Shown: positions 9,511 through 18,728 of the stretch, piece after piece
Layout: every line of letters begins with the position of its first letter
How positions within the stretch are numbered: the stretch's first letter is position 1
Source of the DNA: Acetobacter suratthaniensis
GTDB taxonomy: Bacteria; Pseudomonadota; Alphaproteobacteria; Acetobacterales; Acetobacteraceae
Direction: 5' to 3'
Assembly (NCBI RefSeq): GCF_017377745.1
Contig: NZ_JAFVMG010000002.1
Coordinates: forward strand, 211,507 to 275,506
DNA length: 64,000 bases
Notes under the pieces: generated by a model
Seen by the model: the letters and a program-made list of their open reading frames with translations, nothing else
Databases searched by the model: none
Told to the model about the DNA's origin: nothing
Made by a program: the position numbers and the translations under genes

Positions 9511-10347
9511 ATGCGCTATCGCCTTTTCCACCCGGCTGCGGCCCTTGCGGCCTTACTGGCCTCCCTGTCGCTGGCCTGTCCGGCCTCGGCCACAGCACCT
9601 GCGCCCTTAACAACCGTGGAAGGACAGCGGCTTGAAATTGCCCTCGCCTGCGCGGGCACACTGTCTGTCCATACAGATAGCGAGCTGAAAAACGCGGTTA
9701 GGGGCCATTGGCCGCAGAACACCACCCTGACACACCAGCCTGATGGCACGCTGCGGCTTACGCTTGAAACCTGTCCAGCCCCCTCAGCCGCACCTCAAGC
9801 CTCCGCCACGCTCGACATTACCACCCCGGCGGACATGCCTCTGGCCATTGAGGCCCCACAGGCGCAGGGCATGACACTGGATAACCGCACAGGGCCGGTT
9901 GTTGTGCATGCTGGCGCGGGGCTGACCCAGCTTGGCACGGCGGAAACGCTGGATCTGATCAGCGAGGCCACGGGCCAGATCACCATTCCAACCCTGCCGG
10001 AGTCAGCACGCCTCCGCTCTACTGGCAGCGCGAACATTACCGTCAACAAGGCCAACGGCACGGCCCTGTCGGTCTATCTTGGCGGCGCTTCGGCCTTCAT
10101 GGCCTACTCGGGGAAGCTGAAAGCCCTCGAAATCACTTCAGCCAGCACACAGGACGCCATTTTCCATGGCGAAACCGAAGTCGCGGCTCTGCATGTCGAA
10201 AACAGCGGCTCCATTATCGTTGACAAGGCCAGCGGCACACTGGCGATAGAACGCGATGGGCCGGGCCAAATTCTTGTCAATCAGCCGCAGGGTTCTCCCT
10301 CCGGGCAACCCGGTGCGCCATCGGGCCACCAGCCCGCCAAAAACTGA
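9511..10347 (+). CDS. Secreted GIN/DUF2807-like beta-helical protein
   Basis: 278 aa. A signal peptide is clear (AAALAALLASLSLACPASATA, cleavage near residue 28). The mature part is a run of short beta repeats with alternating hydrophobics (LDNRTGPVVVHAG, LRSTGSANITVNKANG, LHVENSGSIIVDKASG), like the putative auto-transporter-adhesin head domain (GIN, DUF2807). It ends in a Pro/Gly/Ser-rich tail. It probably lies in the periplasm or on the surface. An RND pump gene starts 29 bases downstream, so the two are likely co-transcribed. The functional link is unknown. Confidence 0.6.
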   Translation: MRYRLFHPAAALAALLASLSLACPASATAPAPLTTVEGQRLEIALACAGTLSVHTDSELKNAVRGHWPQNTTLTHQPDGTLRLTLETCPAPSAAPQASATLDITTPADMPLAIEAPQAQGMTLDNRTGPVVVHAGAGLTQLGTAETLDLISEATGQITIPTLPESARLRSTGSANITVNKANGTALSVYLGGASAFMAYSGKLKALEITSASTQDAIFHGETEVAALHVENSGSIIVDKASGTLAIERDGPGQILVNQPQGSPSGQPGAPSGHQPAKN

Positions 10348-10376
10348 ACCACCCTAGGTAAAGGAAGACCAGACCG

Positions 10377-13300
10377 GTGTCGTTCAGTCGGCTGTTTATC
10401 ATGCGCCCTGTCGGCACCACCCTGATGGCGCTGGCCTTTGTGGTGGCCGGGCTGTTCGCTTATCGGGCCATGCCGGTTGCCGATCTGCCCAATATCTCGG
10501 TGCCGGTCATTTACGTGATTGCCACCCAGCCCGGCAGTTCGCCCCAACAACTCGCCAGTGCTGTCACAACACCGCTGGAGCGCAGGCTGGGCCAGATTGC
10601 GGGTATCGAGAGCATGCGTTCGGACACGACAGATAGCAGCAGCTTCATTCTGCTGTTCTTCAAGAGTGACCGGGACATCAACGGGGCCGCGCGCGATGTG
10701 GAGGCGGCCCTGCGCGCGGCACGCACCGACATGCCCACAACCCTGATCATGCCGCCGCAGTATTACAAGGCCAACCCGTCTGACAGCCCGATTATGGTCA
10801 CGGCCCTGACATCGCCCAACCGTTCGCCTGACGCCCTGCGCGATCTGGCGGAAACCCGCCTTACCCCGCTGCTGGCCGGGGTAAAAGGCGTAGGATGGGT
10901 GGAGCTTGTTGGGTCTGACAAATCCGCCATACGGGTGGAGATGAACCCCCAGCTTCTCTACCATTACGGGATCGGGTTTGAGGATGTGCGCTCGGCGCTG
11001 GCCTCTGCCAACGCCAACACGCCCAAAGGCTTCATTGACATGGCCGGGCAGCGCCTGACGCTACAGACCAACGATCAGGCACGAGACCCCGAGCAGTATC
11101 ATGGCCTTGTCATTGCCTACCGCGATGGCCGCCCCGTGCGGCTGGATAGCATAGCCCGTGTCCATAGCGGCCCGCAAAGTGATCGCAAGGCGGGCTGGCT
11201 AAACGCAAGCCCCGCCGTGCTGGCCATTATCCGCGCCCAGCCGGGCAGCAATGTCATAGAAGTAACCGATGCCATCCGTGCCCGCGCAGCCTATTTGCGG
11301 CAGGCACTCCCGGCTGATGTCAAACTGACACTGGTTACCGACCGCTCTATCTCCATCCGTGGTGCGCTAAAGGATACGCAGGAAACACTCCTGATGTCAG
11401 TCGCGCTGGTGGTGCTGGTGGTGCTGGCCTTCCTGCGAAGCTGGCGCTCTACCTTCATTCCCGCCGTTACGGTGCCGGTCTCACTGGCTGGCTCACTCGC
11501 GGCCATGCACCTGATGGGGTTTTCGCTCGATACGCTCTCGCTCATGGCGCTAACCATCGCCACCGGCTTTGTGGTGGATGACGCCATCGTGGTGGTGGAA
11601 AACATAGCCCGCCACATGGAAGCGGGCATGGAGCGCATGGAAGCGACCCTGACCGGCGCACGCGAAATTGCCTTTACCATCCTGTCCATAACCATCTCGC
11701 TGATTGCGGTATTTCTGCCGCTTCTGCTGATGGGCGGGGTGCCGGGCCGCGTGTTTTTCGAATTCGCGATGACGCTGACCATCGCCGTCTCCGTTTCCTT
11801 TTTTCTGGCGGTCTCGCTCACCCCCATGATGTGCGCGCGCCTGCTGGCCGTACCTGACCCGCAGGCACCGCCCGCAGGCCGTAGCCGTAACCCCTTTGTA
11901 TGGGCGGCACACTGTCTGGCAGACATGACGGACTGGCTCATGCACCATAGTGCAAAAGGCTATACCCGCGCACTCGACTGGACTCTGCGCCACCCGTGGT
12001 GGGTGGTGCTTTCGCTGCCGTTGAGTGTTGTCGCCACCATCGGCATCATCATCGCCATGCCCAAAACCGTCCTGCCTGCCGAGGACATTGCTCTGCTGGA
12101 AGGCTATCTGAGCGCGGATCAGAGCATTTCCTTCACCGCTATGGCGGACAAGGCCAAGCGGGTTGTCAAAATCATGATGGCCGATCCCGACATCCGCAAC
12201 GTCATGGGCTTTACGGGGGAAGACGCAGCGAACGAAGCTACGCTCTTCGCCGTGCTGAAGGACAAGGACCAGCGCACCGCCAGCCCCGAAGCCATTGCCA
12301 CCCGACTACGCACACAGGTTGACCAGATTGCCGGGCTGAATGCGAGCGTCTCCAATCCGGGCGACATAAACGGTGGTGGCCAGCGACAGCATGAAGGGGC
12401 TTACAGCTTCATTTTCAGTTCGGATCAGGCGCAGGATATCCAGACATGGGTACCGCGCCTGACAGACGCCCTGCGGAACAGCCGGGTGATCCGTGGCGTC
12501 AGCAGCCACCAGAGCGGAAGCGGCGCCGCCATTCATGTGGATATCGCCCGCGATACCGCCGCCCGCTATCTGGTTACGCCACAACTGATCGGCAATGCCC
12601 TGTACGATGCCTATGGCCAGCGTACGGCATCGAGCATCTCCAGCCCGTTCACCACATCCTATGTGATCATGGAGGTGGAAAAAACCTTCCGAGACAATCC
12701 TGAGCTGCTCAAAAGCCTATGGGTTTCCACTTCGGGCGGCACGGCCTCGGGGGCCGTTGCCTCCAACACGGTGCGTGTGCGCCTGACCGACAGCCACACA
12801 GCGGGCTCAAGCAGCACAACGCTTAGCGAGCAATCTTTCCGCAATGCCATAGCCAACAGGCTTGCGGGGGGTGGAGCGGGGGCTTCCAATGGCTCGGCTG
12901 TGTCCTCTCTTGAGGAAACCATGATCCCGCTGATTACGATCAGTCGCCTGATCTCACGCCCCTCGCCCCTTCAGGTCAGCCATGAATCCGGCATGGTATC
13001 AGGCACGATTTCGTTCGATCTGGCAGAAGGCCACTCCTTGAACGAAGCCGAAGCCGAAATCCGCTCCACCATGCGCGCCCTGCACACACCACAGGGACTG
13101 CAAGGCGGCTTTTCCGGTCAGGCTGGCGATCTGCACAAAGATCTGGTGAATGAACTGCTGATCATGATCGCAGCCATCGCCACCATGTATGTCACACTGG
13201 GTATTCTGTACGAAAGCTACAGCCAGCCGCTTACCATCCTGTCCACCCTGCCCTCCGCCGCCATGGGGGCTGTACTTATGCTCTGGCTGTGCGGACAACC

Positions 13301-13700
13301 TTTCTCGCTCATTTCCATGATTGCTGTGATCATGCTGATCGGCATCGTCAAGAAAAACGCCATTCTCATGATCGACTTCGCCCTGCAGACAGAACGTGCC
13401 GGCATACCACCGGCACAGGCCATCCGTGCCGCCTGCCTGACCCGCTTCCGCCCGATCCTGATGACAACGCTGGCCGCAGCCTTTGGGGCATTACCAATGG
13501 TTATCGGGCGCGGGTACGGCGCGGAACTGCGCCTGCCACTGGGAATCGCCATTCTAGGTGGGCTGGCCACCAGCCAGTTGCTGACACTGTTTTCCACGCC
13601 CGCCGTTTATTTAATCATGCACCGCCTGAGCGATACCGGGCGGGCCTTGAGCCACAGCGCATGGTCTTTGCTGCAAAAACGCTTTAAGACACAGCGCTGA
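10377..13700 (+). CDS. HAE-type RND efflux permease
   Basis: 1,107-aa inner-membrane proton/drug antiporter of the AcrB/MdtB class. The N-terminus FIMRPVGTTLMALAFVVAGLFAY is TM1, and VADLPNISVPVI is the conserved post-TM1 segment. TM4 carries the proton-relay pair in FVVDDAIVVVEN, and TM10 has the lysine in GIVKKNAILMIDF. It starts with GTG preceded by AAGGAAG. It is about 60-70 residues longer than typical members. No membrane-fusion protein or outer-membrane channel gene is adjacent, so partners must be elsewhere. The upstream neighbour is a secreted beta-helical protein. Substrates unknown. Confidence 0.92.
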   Translation: MSFSRLFIMRPVGTTLMALAFVVAGLFAYRAMPVADLPNISVPVIYVIATQPGSSPQQLASAVTTPLERRLGQIAGIESMRSDTTDSSSFILLFFKSDRDINGAARDVEAALRAARTDMPTTLIMPPQYYKANPSDSPIMVTALTSPNRSPDALRDLAETRLTPLLAGVKGVGWVELVGSDKSAIRVEMNPQLLYHYGIGFEDVRSALASANANTPKGFIDMAGQRLTLQTNDQARDPEQYHGLVIAYRDGRPVRLDSIARVHSGPQSDRKAGWLNASPAVLAIIRAQPGSNVIEVTDAIRARAAYLRQALPADVKLTLVTDRSISIRGALKDTQETLLMSVALVVLVVLAFLRSWRSTFIPAVTVPVSLAGSLAAMHLMGFSLDTLSLMALTIATGFVVDDAIVVVENIARHMEAGMERMEATLTGAREIAFTILSITISLIAVFLPLLLMGGVPGRVFFEFAMTLTIAVSVSFFLAVSLTPMMCARLLAVPDPQAPPAGRSRNPFVWAAHCLADMTDWLMHHSAKGYTRALDWTLRHPWWVVLSLPLSVVATIGIIIAMPKTVLPAEDIALLEGYLSADQSISFTAMADKAKRVVKIMMADPDIRNVMGFTGEDAANEATLFAVLKDKDQRTASPEAIATRLRTQVDQIAGLNASVSNPGDINGGGQRQHEGAYSFIFSSDQAQDIQTWVPRLTDALRNSRVIRGVSSHQSGSGAAIHVDIARDTAARYLVTPQLIGNALYDAYGQRTASSISSPFTTSYVIMEVEKTFRDNPELLKSLWVSTSGGTASGAVASNTVRVRLTDSHTAGSSSTTLSEQSFRNAIANRLAGGGAGASNGSAVSSLEETMIPLITISRLISRPSPLQVSHESGMVSGTISFDLAEGHSLNEAEAEIRSTMRALHTPQGLQGGFSGQAGDLHKDLVNELLIMIAAIATMYVTLGILYESYSQPLTILSTLPSAAMGAVLMLWLCGQPFSLISMIAVIMLIGIVKKNAILMIDFALQTERAGIPPAQAIRAACLTRFRPILMTTLAAAFGALPMVIGRGYGAELRLPLGIAILGGLATSQLLTLFSTPAVYLIMHRLSDTGRALSHSAWSLLQKRFKTQR

Positions 13701-13704
13701 ACAC

Positions 13705-13724
13705 TGCGCCGCCCTGTAGGCGCA
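13705..13724 (+). terminator. Weak hairpin after the RND gene
   Basis: TGCGCC (13705-13710) and GGCGCA (13719-13724) form a 6-bp stem with an 8-base loop and no T-run. It may be attenuating or incidental. Confidence 0.3.
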
Positions 13725-13750
13725 CCCGTTATCAACCAGACCGGAAAGAC

Positions 13751-13993
13751 ATGAGCATGTCAGACACCCTGCCCGATCGGCTGTCCGTCAACCCTGAAAG
13801 CCCCTTCTACAACGAGGCCCTGCTGGCCCGTGGTGTCGGTGTGCGCTTCAAAGGTGTGGAAAAAACCAATGTCGAGGAATATTGTGTGAGCGAAGGCTGG
13901 GTGCGCGTGGCCGTTGGCAAAACCACCGACCGCCGCGGCAACCCGCTGACCATGAAGCTGACCGGCCCGGTAGAGGTCTGGATTAAGGACTGA
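13751..13993 (+). CDS. DUF3297 family protein
   Basis: 80-aa cytoplasmic protein with no signal or membrane segment. The pattern LPDRLSVNPESPFYN at the start and VEVWIKD at the end matches the DUF3297 family of small proteobacterial proteins of unknown function. A second ATG two codons in (13757) is equally possible. It stands alone between the RND pump and the SQR gene. No function is proposed. Confidence 0.75.
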   Translation: MSMSDTLPDRLSVNPESPFYNEALLARGVGVRFKGVEKTNVEEYCVSEGWVRVAVGKTTDRRGNPLTMKLTGPVEVWIKD

Positions 13994-14011
13994 TCTGCTT
14001 CTGGCACATGG

Positions 14012-14044
14012 CCCTACAATTAAATACTTTATTTAATTGTAGGG
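14012..14044. promoter_or_regulatory. Perfect 15-bp palindrome upstream of the SQR gene
   Basis: CCCTACAATTAAATA (14012-14026) and its exact reverse complement (14030-14044) flank a 3-base spacer. It ends 47 bases before the GTG start of the sulfide:quinone oxidoreductase gene. The AT-rich core and lack of a following T-run suggest a repressor operator more than a terminator. Sulfide-sensing ArsR-type repressors often control such genes, but none is encoded nearby. Confidence 0.6.
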
Positions 14045-14091
14045 GTTTGGAATACTGCGCCGTCTAAAAGACAACGACAGGGACAAGAGCC

Positions 14092-15351
14092 GTGACTCAG
14101 ACACAAGCCAGCACAACGCCTGACCTGCATTTCACGATCGTGATTGTTGGGGGTGGGTCTGCTGGTATCGCGCTGGCAGCACGCCTTCTGCGCATGCGCC
14201 CCACGCTGGATATCGCCATTATCGACCCCGCCACCACCCATGCCTACCAGCCCGGCTGGACACTGGTGGGTGCGGGCGCCATGAAGCTGCGCGATACTCT
14301 TGATCAGGAAGGCGGGCTTATTCCCACGGGCAGCAAATGGCTGCGCGCCGCCGCTGCCTCTTTCCAGCCTGAAGCCAACACCGTTACCTTGGATGATGGC
14401 CGTATCGTTGCCTATAACCGCCTGATTGTCTGCCCCGGCCTGCAACTGGACTGGGACAAGATCAAGGGCCTGCGCGAAACGCTGGGCCGCAACGGCGTAT
14501 GCAGCAACTACTCGCGTGAGACGGTGGAATACACCTGGACCTGCATCCAGTCTCTGGCCGGGGGCACGGCGCTGTTCACCCAGCCGCCCATGCCAATCAA
14601 ATGCGCGGGCGCTCCACAGAAAATTGCCTATCTGGCTTCTGATTACTGGCGCAAGAAAGGCACGTTGAGCCGCACCAGTGTTGATTTCTGTCTGGCGGGC
14701 GATGTGCTGTTCGGCGTTGCCTATTATCGCCCGGCCCTGCAGGAAGCGATTGATTATTACGGCATCAACCTGCGTTACAAAACCAACCTGATTGCGGTGG
14801 ATGGCCCGGCCCGCAAGGCTACTTTTTCCGTAACCGCCCCGGATGGCACCGTTACGCAGGAAATCCGCAGCTTTGACATGCTGCACGTAACGCCGCCGCA
14901 GAGTGCGCCCGATTTCATCAAACAAAGCCCGCTGGCCGATGCCGCTGGCTGGCTGGATGTGAACCCCGCCACCCTGCAGCACAGCCGTTTCGAGAGCATT
15001 TTTGGCGCTGGCGATGTCATGAACACCTCCAACGCCAAAACCATGGCCGCAGCCCGCGCACAGGTGCCTGTTGTCTGCGCCAATGTTCTGGCCTCGCTCG
15101 ATGGCAAGCCGCTGGACGGCCAGTATGACGGTTATGGCGCCTGCCCGCTAACTGTCGGTTACGGCCGGATCGTGCTGGCGGAATTCCTGTACGGCGGCAA
15201 ACCCGCCCCCAGCTTCCCTTACGATCAGCGCAAGCCCAGCCGTTTTGCATGGTTCCTCAAAACAACGGTTTTCCCGCGTGTTTACTGGGATATGATGCTC
15301 AAGGGGCGCGATGTCGAACTGCCGCATCACCCCCGCTGGATTTCTGAGTAA
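14092..15351 (+). CDS. sqr: Sulfide:quinone oxidoreductase (SQR)
   Basis: 419-aa FAD enzyme that oxidises sulfide to sulfane sulfur and feeds electrons to the quinone pool at the membrane face. The Rossmann motif is IVGGGSAGIALAA at residue 18. The three SQR cysteines are present: C114 in IVCPGLQLDW, C171 in IKCAGAPQKI, and C351 in GACPLTVGYG. A second dinucleotide segment is FGAGDVMNTSNAKT. The C-terminal amphipathic region (WFLKTTVFPRVYWDMML) fits membrane attachment. It resembles the type II (mitochondrial-like) group. The start is GTG with AGGGACAAG upstream. A perfect palindrome in front suggests dedicated regulation. No persulfide dioxygenase or rhodanese gene is adjacent. Confidence 0.88.
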   Translation: MTQTQASTTPDLHFTIVIVGGGSAGIALAARLLRMRPTLDIAIIDPATTHAYQPGWTLVGAGAMKLRDTLDQEGGLIPTGSKWLRAAAASFQPEANTVTLDDGRIVAYNRLIVCPGLQLDWDKIKGLRETLGRNGVCSNYSRETVEYTWTCIQSLAGGTALFTQPPMPIKCAGAPQKIAYLASDYWRKKGTLSRTSVDFCLAGDVLFGVAYYRPALQEAIDYYGINLRYKTNLIAVDGPARKATFSVTAPDGTVTQEIRSFDMLHVTPPQSAPDFIKQSPLADAAGWLDVNPATLQHSRFESIFGAGDVMNTSNAKTMAAARAQVPVVCANVLASLDGKPLDGQYDGYGACPLTVGYGRIVLAEFLYGGKPAPSFPYDQRKPSRFAWFLKTTVFPRVYWDMMLKGRDVELPHHPRWISE

Positions 15352-15361
15352 GCACTCAGTC

Positions 15362-15389
15362 CGGGCCACCTACAAACGTGGGTGGCCCG
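15362..15389 (+). terminator. Hairpin after the SQR gene
   Basis: CGGGCCACC (15362-15370) pairs with GGTGGCCCG (15381-15389), a 9-bp GC stem 11 bases past the stop, followed by CTTTACA. Likely an intrinsic terminator with a weak tail. Confidence 0.6.
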
Positions 15390-15625
15390 CTTTACAGTCC
15401 ACGATATTCGTCTTTATAAAAGAGTAGGAAAGCGGTTTTTTGCAGCACTCCAGCGTGCACGCATAACCGGATAACGCCCTGTGGGGGCCGTCCCCTGAAG
15501 GAAGATATGCGCCCTGTATTGTTCTTTTGCGCAGCGGGCATGACCCTTCGTGCAGCGGTCGCTCCCGGCAGTCATGCCGTAACGCCTTTCCTCTTTCTTT
15601 CTTCCTTGCAGGCACAAAACCCAGA

Positions 15626-17149
15626 ATGAAACCGCCTCTGTCGGCAACTGGCCGGACGCTGATGGACAGATGGCTTCTGCCAAACAGCACGATTTTGCAG
15701 GGTGCCTGCCTGCTGGTGGCGTTTACCGTCATTCTGACGTTTTTTTTCTTTGTTTCCGAAATGCCCGTGCCCCTCAAGCACGATATGGTCGAAGCCTATG
15801 CGTGGGGCATGGAGTTCCAGCTTGGCTATCATCAGCACCCACCGTTCTGGGCGTGGCTGTGCGGCCTCTGGTTTGCCATCTTTCCGGTTACAGCCTTTTC
15901 CTTCGCGCTCCTGAGCGCGACCAACGCCGCCGTGGGGCTATGGGGCACATGGGTACTGACCGGCGAACTGATCAAAAACCCCGAGCAGCGACTGACCGCC
16001 CGCGCCCTGCCCCTGCTGACGCCATTCTTTACGTTTTACGCCTTCAAGTTTGACGCCAACACGATCTTCATTTCTCTCTGGCCGTGGACGCTCCTGTTTT
16101 TTTACCGTGCCTCCGAGCGGCATAACCGGCGTGCCACCCTGTATTTTGGCCTGCTGTGCGGCCTGTGTTTCCTGTCCAAATATTACATCCTGCTCCCACT
16201 CAGCGGCTGCGGCCTTGCCGCACTCGCCAGCGAGAACGGACGCAACTGGCTACGTTCGCGCCAGCCGTGGATTGCTGCAGCCGTCATCATACTGGTAACA
16301 TCCCCGCATCTGTGGTGGCTGACACAAAATCAGGCGACACCACTTGCCTATCTGCACAGCAAGCTGAACTGGCCGTGGGCTGAAATCCTCCACCGCTTTT
16401 TCATGGCCAGCTTTGGCCTGCTTGGCATGGTATCAGTCGTGATCGGGGTAATGGTCGCTGTCTGTCTCGGCGCACGTGGGCCTCGGGCACAACATACCCC
16501 CATCACAGCGGCTCAGACACGATGGGTTGCCTTTGTTACGTTCACGCCTATCGTGCTGACACTGGCGTTCAGTATCGCCCTGCGTACCCCTGTCACCAGT
16601 GAAATGATGATCGGGGTTGTGCCCCTGCTGCCGCTACTGATTTTGCAGGCTACAGGCACCTGCCCGCCCAGACCTTTGGCCCGCACCACAATCAATCTTG
16701 TGGCGATCGGCAGTTTTGCATTGGTTATTGGTGCGCCGATTTTCATGTACTGGCGGCCACACACCAAGCGCTGGGCCAAACAGGCTCCGTTCGAAGAAGT
16801 TGCCCTGACAGGCACCCGACTATGGCAAGAGCACGTCAAGGCGCCTCTGGTCTACGTCTCGGGGTCAGAGCCCTATACCAACCTCGCAACCTTCTACAGC
16901 CCGGCTCATCCGCACAGCTTCCCCCGGCATGATCTCTCTTACGCACTCTGGGTAACACCGGAAAAAATCCGCCAGCACGGCTTGCTGTCGCTCTGTCTGG
17001 ATGGCGATACAGAGTGCTTCGATGGCGCTAATCGCTACGCCACACCGCAGACGATACGTATTCCCTTGGCGCTAGCGCATCACTTCGGCCATTATACAGG
17101 TCGCATGTATAATTACACGTTCATCATCACTCCTCCAGCGGTGCCGTAG
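15626..17149 (+). CDS. GT39/ArnT-type lipid-linked glycosyltransferase
   Basis: 507-aa multi-spanning membrane protein with about ten hydrophobic segments. The N-terminal half has the GT39/ArnT signature: an acidic loop residue in PLKHDMVEAYAWG and the HPPFWAWLCGLW motif. Such enzymes move a sugar from a polyprenyl-phosphate donor to an envelope acceptor on the periplasmic side. Start choice: the frame extends to 15527, but ATG 15626 gives a sensible N-terminus; ATG 15662 is also possible. The stop TAG shares its G with the GTG start of the next gene, so translation is tightly coupled. Acceptor and sugar are unknown; the LptF-like neighbour hints at lipopolysaccharide. Confidence 0.8.
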   Translation: MKPPLSATGRTLMDRWLLPNSTILQGACLLVAFTVILTFFFFVSEMPVPLKHDMVEAYAWGMEFQLGYHQHPPFWAWLCGLWFAIFPVTAFSFALLSATNAAVGLWGTWVLTGELIKNPEQRLTARALPLLTPFFTFYAFKFDANTIFISLWPWTLLFFYRASERHNRRATLYFGLLCGLCFLSKYYILLPLSGCGLAALASENGRNWLRSRQPWIAAAVIILVTSPHLWWLTQNQATPLAYLHSKLNWPWAEILHRFFMASFGLLGMVSVVIGVMVAVCLGARGPRAQHTPITAAQTRWVAFVTFTPIVLTLAFSIALRTPVTSEMMIGVVPLLPLLILQATGTCPPRPLARTTINLVAIGSFALVIGAPIFMYWRPHTKRWAKQAPFEEVALTGTRLWQEHVKAPLVYVSGSEPYTNLATFYSPAHPHSFPRHDLSYALWVTPEKIRQHGLLSLCLDGDTECFDGANRYATPQTIRIPLALAHHFGHYTGRMYNYTFIITPPAVP

Positions 17150-18234
17150 TGCTGCCAATCTCAGGTATTCTTAATCGCTATCTGGCACGACAGATCGTGC
17201 TGGGCGTTGTGGGCACCATTGCCGTGCTAACACCGTTGGTCTGGCTCATGCAGGTGCTGCACCTGCTTCCCCTGCTCTCACGACAGGGGGTGTCGTTCCT
17301 GTCGTTCCTGTGGATGATCCTGCTGATCCTGCCCGGACTGGTGGAAATCATCCTGCCTGTGGCAGTCTTTATCGCCATTCTGGTCACATACAGCCGGGCG
17401 ATGGCCGACCGCGAACTCACAGTCATGCTGGCCTCGGGTCGCTCCCCCGCGCAACTGAGCCGCCCGGCCACGTTCATAACCGCTACATGCATTCTGCTAA
17501 GCTACCTGCTGACACTGGTGGTGGTGCCGTATAGTGCCCGCCATATCCACCATATCCAGCAATCGCTCCGCAGTCAGGGCGCAGTCCTGCTCCTGCAGGA
17601 TGGTGTGTTTTTCAATATCATGCCCAACCTGACGGTTTACGTGAGCCAGAAGGACAGCAATGGCGAACTCCATGGCCTGCTGATCAATGATGAGCGGCAA
17701 CCGGGCCATAGCTCCACCGTGCTCGCTCGTCACGGTATCATGATCATGAAGGATCATATGCCGCTGCTGGTCATGCTGGATGGTTCGCGGCAGGAAATCG
17801 ACCCCCATACCGGCCATCTGGGCATGGTGTATTTTACGCAGGAAGTGCTGTCTCTCTCTCCCGAAAGCCAGCATGCTGAAGGCCCCGGCCCTGAAGAACT
17901 TCCCCTTTCCACGCTGCTTCACCCACCGGATACTGTTTCTGCACAGGAACGCGGGCGAATGATTGCGGAAGGCTGGAAACGTCTGGGAGAGCCTCTGACC
18001 TCGCTGGCTCTGGCCGTCATTGCACTGAACGCGACCCTACGCGGCCAGTTTTCGCGTCAGGCTTCTGTCCAGCGGCCTGCATGGGCTGTGCTGGCAGTTA
18101 TTTCCTTTATTGCGCTTAATCTGATGCTGCATTCCCTGTCGGTCAAACATGCGGTGTTCGGCATTGTTTCACCCGGTATTGCGCTTCTGGTAGGAGCCAT
18201 TGGTCTGTTCAGGCTACGAGACAGGAAAAGCTGA
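17149..18234 (+). CDS. lptF: LptF/LptG (YjgP/YjgQ) family permease
   Basis: 361-aa inner-membrane permease of the LPS export system. Three hydrophobic segments lie in the first 125 residues, then a periplasmic beta-jellyroll-like part (about 130-260), then three more segments. Family landmarks are LNRYLARQIVLG at the start and MADRELTVMLASGRSP after TM2, a conserved coupling-helix region. The start GTG overlaps the previous stop. LptF and LptG are usually adjacent, but no second permease follows, so the F or G assignment is uncertain. Linkage to a GT39 enzyme suggests surface glycolipid assembly. Confidence 0.8.
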   Translation: MLPISGILNRYLARQIVLGVVGTIAVLTPLVWLMQVLHLLPLLSRQGVSFLSFLWMILLILPGLVEIILPVAVFIAILVTYSRAMADRELTVMLASGRSPAQLSRPATFITATCILLSYLLTLVVVPYSARHIHHIQQSLRSQGAVLLLQDGVFFNIMPNLTVYVSQKDSNGELHGLLINDERQPGHSSTVLARHGIMIMKDHMPLLVMLDGSRQEIDPHTGHLGMVYFTQEVLSLSPESQHAEGPGPEELPLSTLLHPPDTVSAQERGRMIAEGWKRLGEPLTSLALAVIALNATLRGQFSRQASVQRPAWAVLAVISFIALNLMLHSLSVKHAVFGIVSPGIALLVGAIGLFRLRDRKS

Positions 18235-18271
18235 GTTTCAGCCCGTACCTGCCCACCTGAAACACCGGCCT

Positions 18272-18709
18272 TTAACGCGATGGGCGCTCGGCCTGTGCGG
18301 AGGCTGGCTGACCTGCCGTATTGAGCGCCTGCGCGGTAAGGTAGCCTGCGGTCACACTCGCCATGCACAGGGCGAGTGAAAGCACGATATTGAGCATCGC
18401 ACGCAGCACAGCCCCTTGCCGCAGTAGATCAAGTGTCTGAAGACTGAAGGATGAGAAGGTGGTAAACCCGCCGCAAATCCCCACCATAAAAACCAGCCGC
18501 ACCGTTTCAGAAGCAGCAAAGCGTCCATTGCTCGCTGTCAGCGTACCAAAAAATGCGATGGCAAAAGAGCCGCTCACATTGATCAGGATCGTACCCCACG
18601 GTAGCCACTGGCTCCAGCGCAGGGCAGCCAGCCCGCCCCAGTAACGCAGCAGGGTGCCAAATGCGCCCCCCAGCCCGATCATGACGGTTGTCGCCAGCCG
18701 TGTTTCCAT
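18272..18709 (-). CDS. crcB: Fluoride channel CrcB/Fluc
   Basis: 145-aa four-helix membrane protein that exports fluoride as a dual-topology dimer. Typical motifs are GGAFGTLLRYWGG, the pore asparagine in INVSGSF, and GGFTTFSSFSLQT, whose Phe residues line the pore. ATG 18709 has GGAG and AGAAGG upstream and gives the right N-terminus; a longer frame to 18751 would overlap the stress-protein gene. It is the last gene of a minus-strand run and starts 19 bases after the Usp stop. No fluoride riboswitch is visible upstream. Confidence 0.9.
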   Translation of the reverse strand: METRLATTVMIGLGGAFGTLLRYWGGLAALRWSQWLPWGTILINVSGSFAIAFFGTLTASNGRFAASETVRLVFMVGICGGFTTFSSFSLQTLDLLRQGAVLRAMLNIVLSLALCMASVTAGYLTAQALNTAGQPASAQAERPSR

Positions 18710-18728
18710 CACCTTCTCTACTCCTGCG

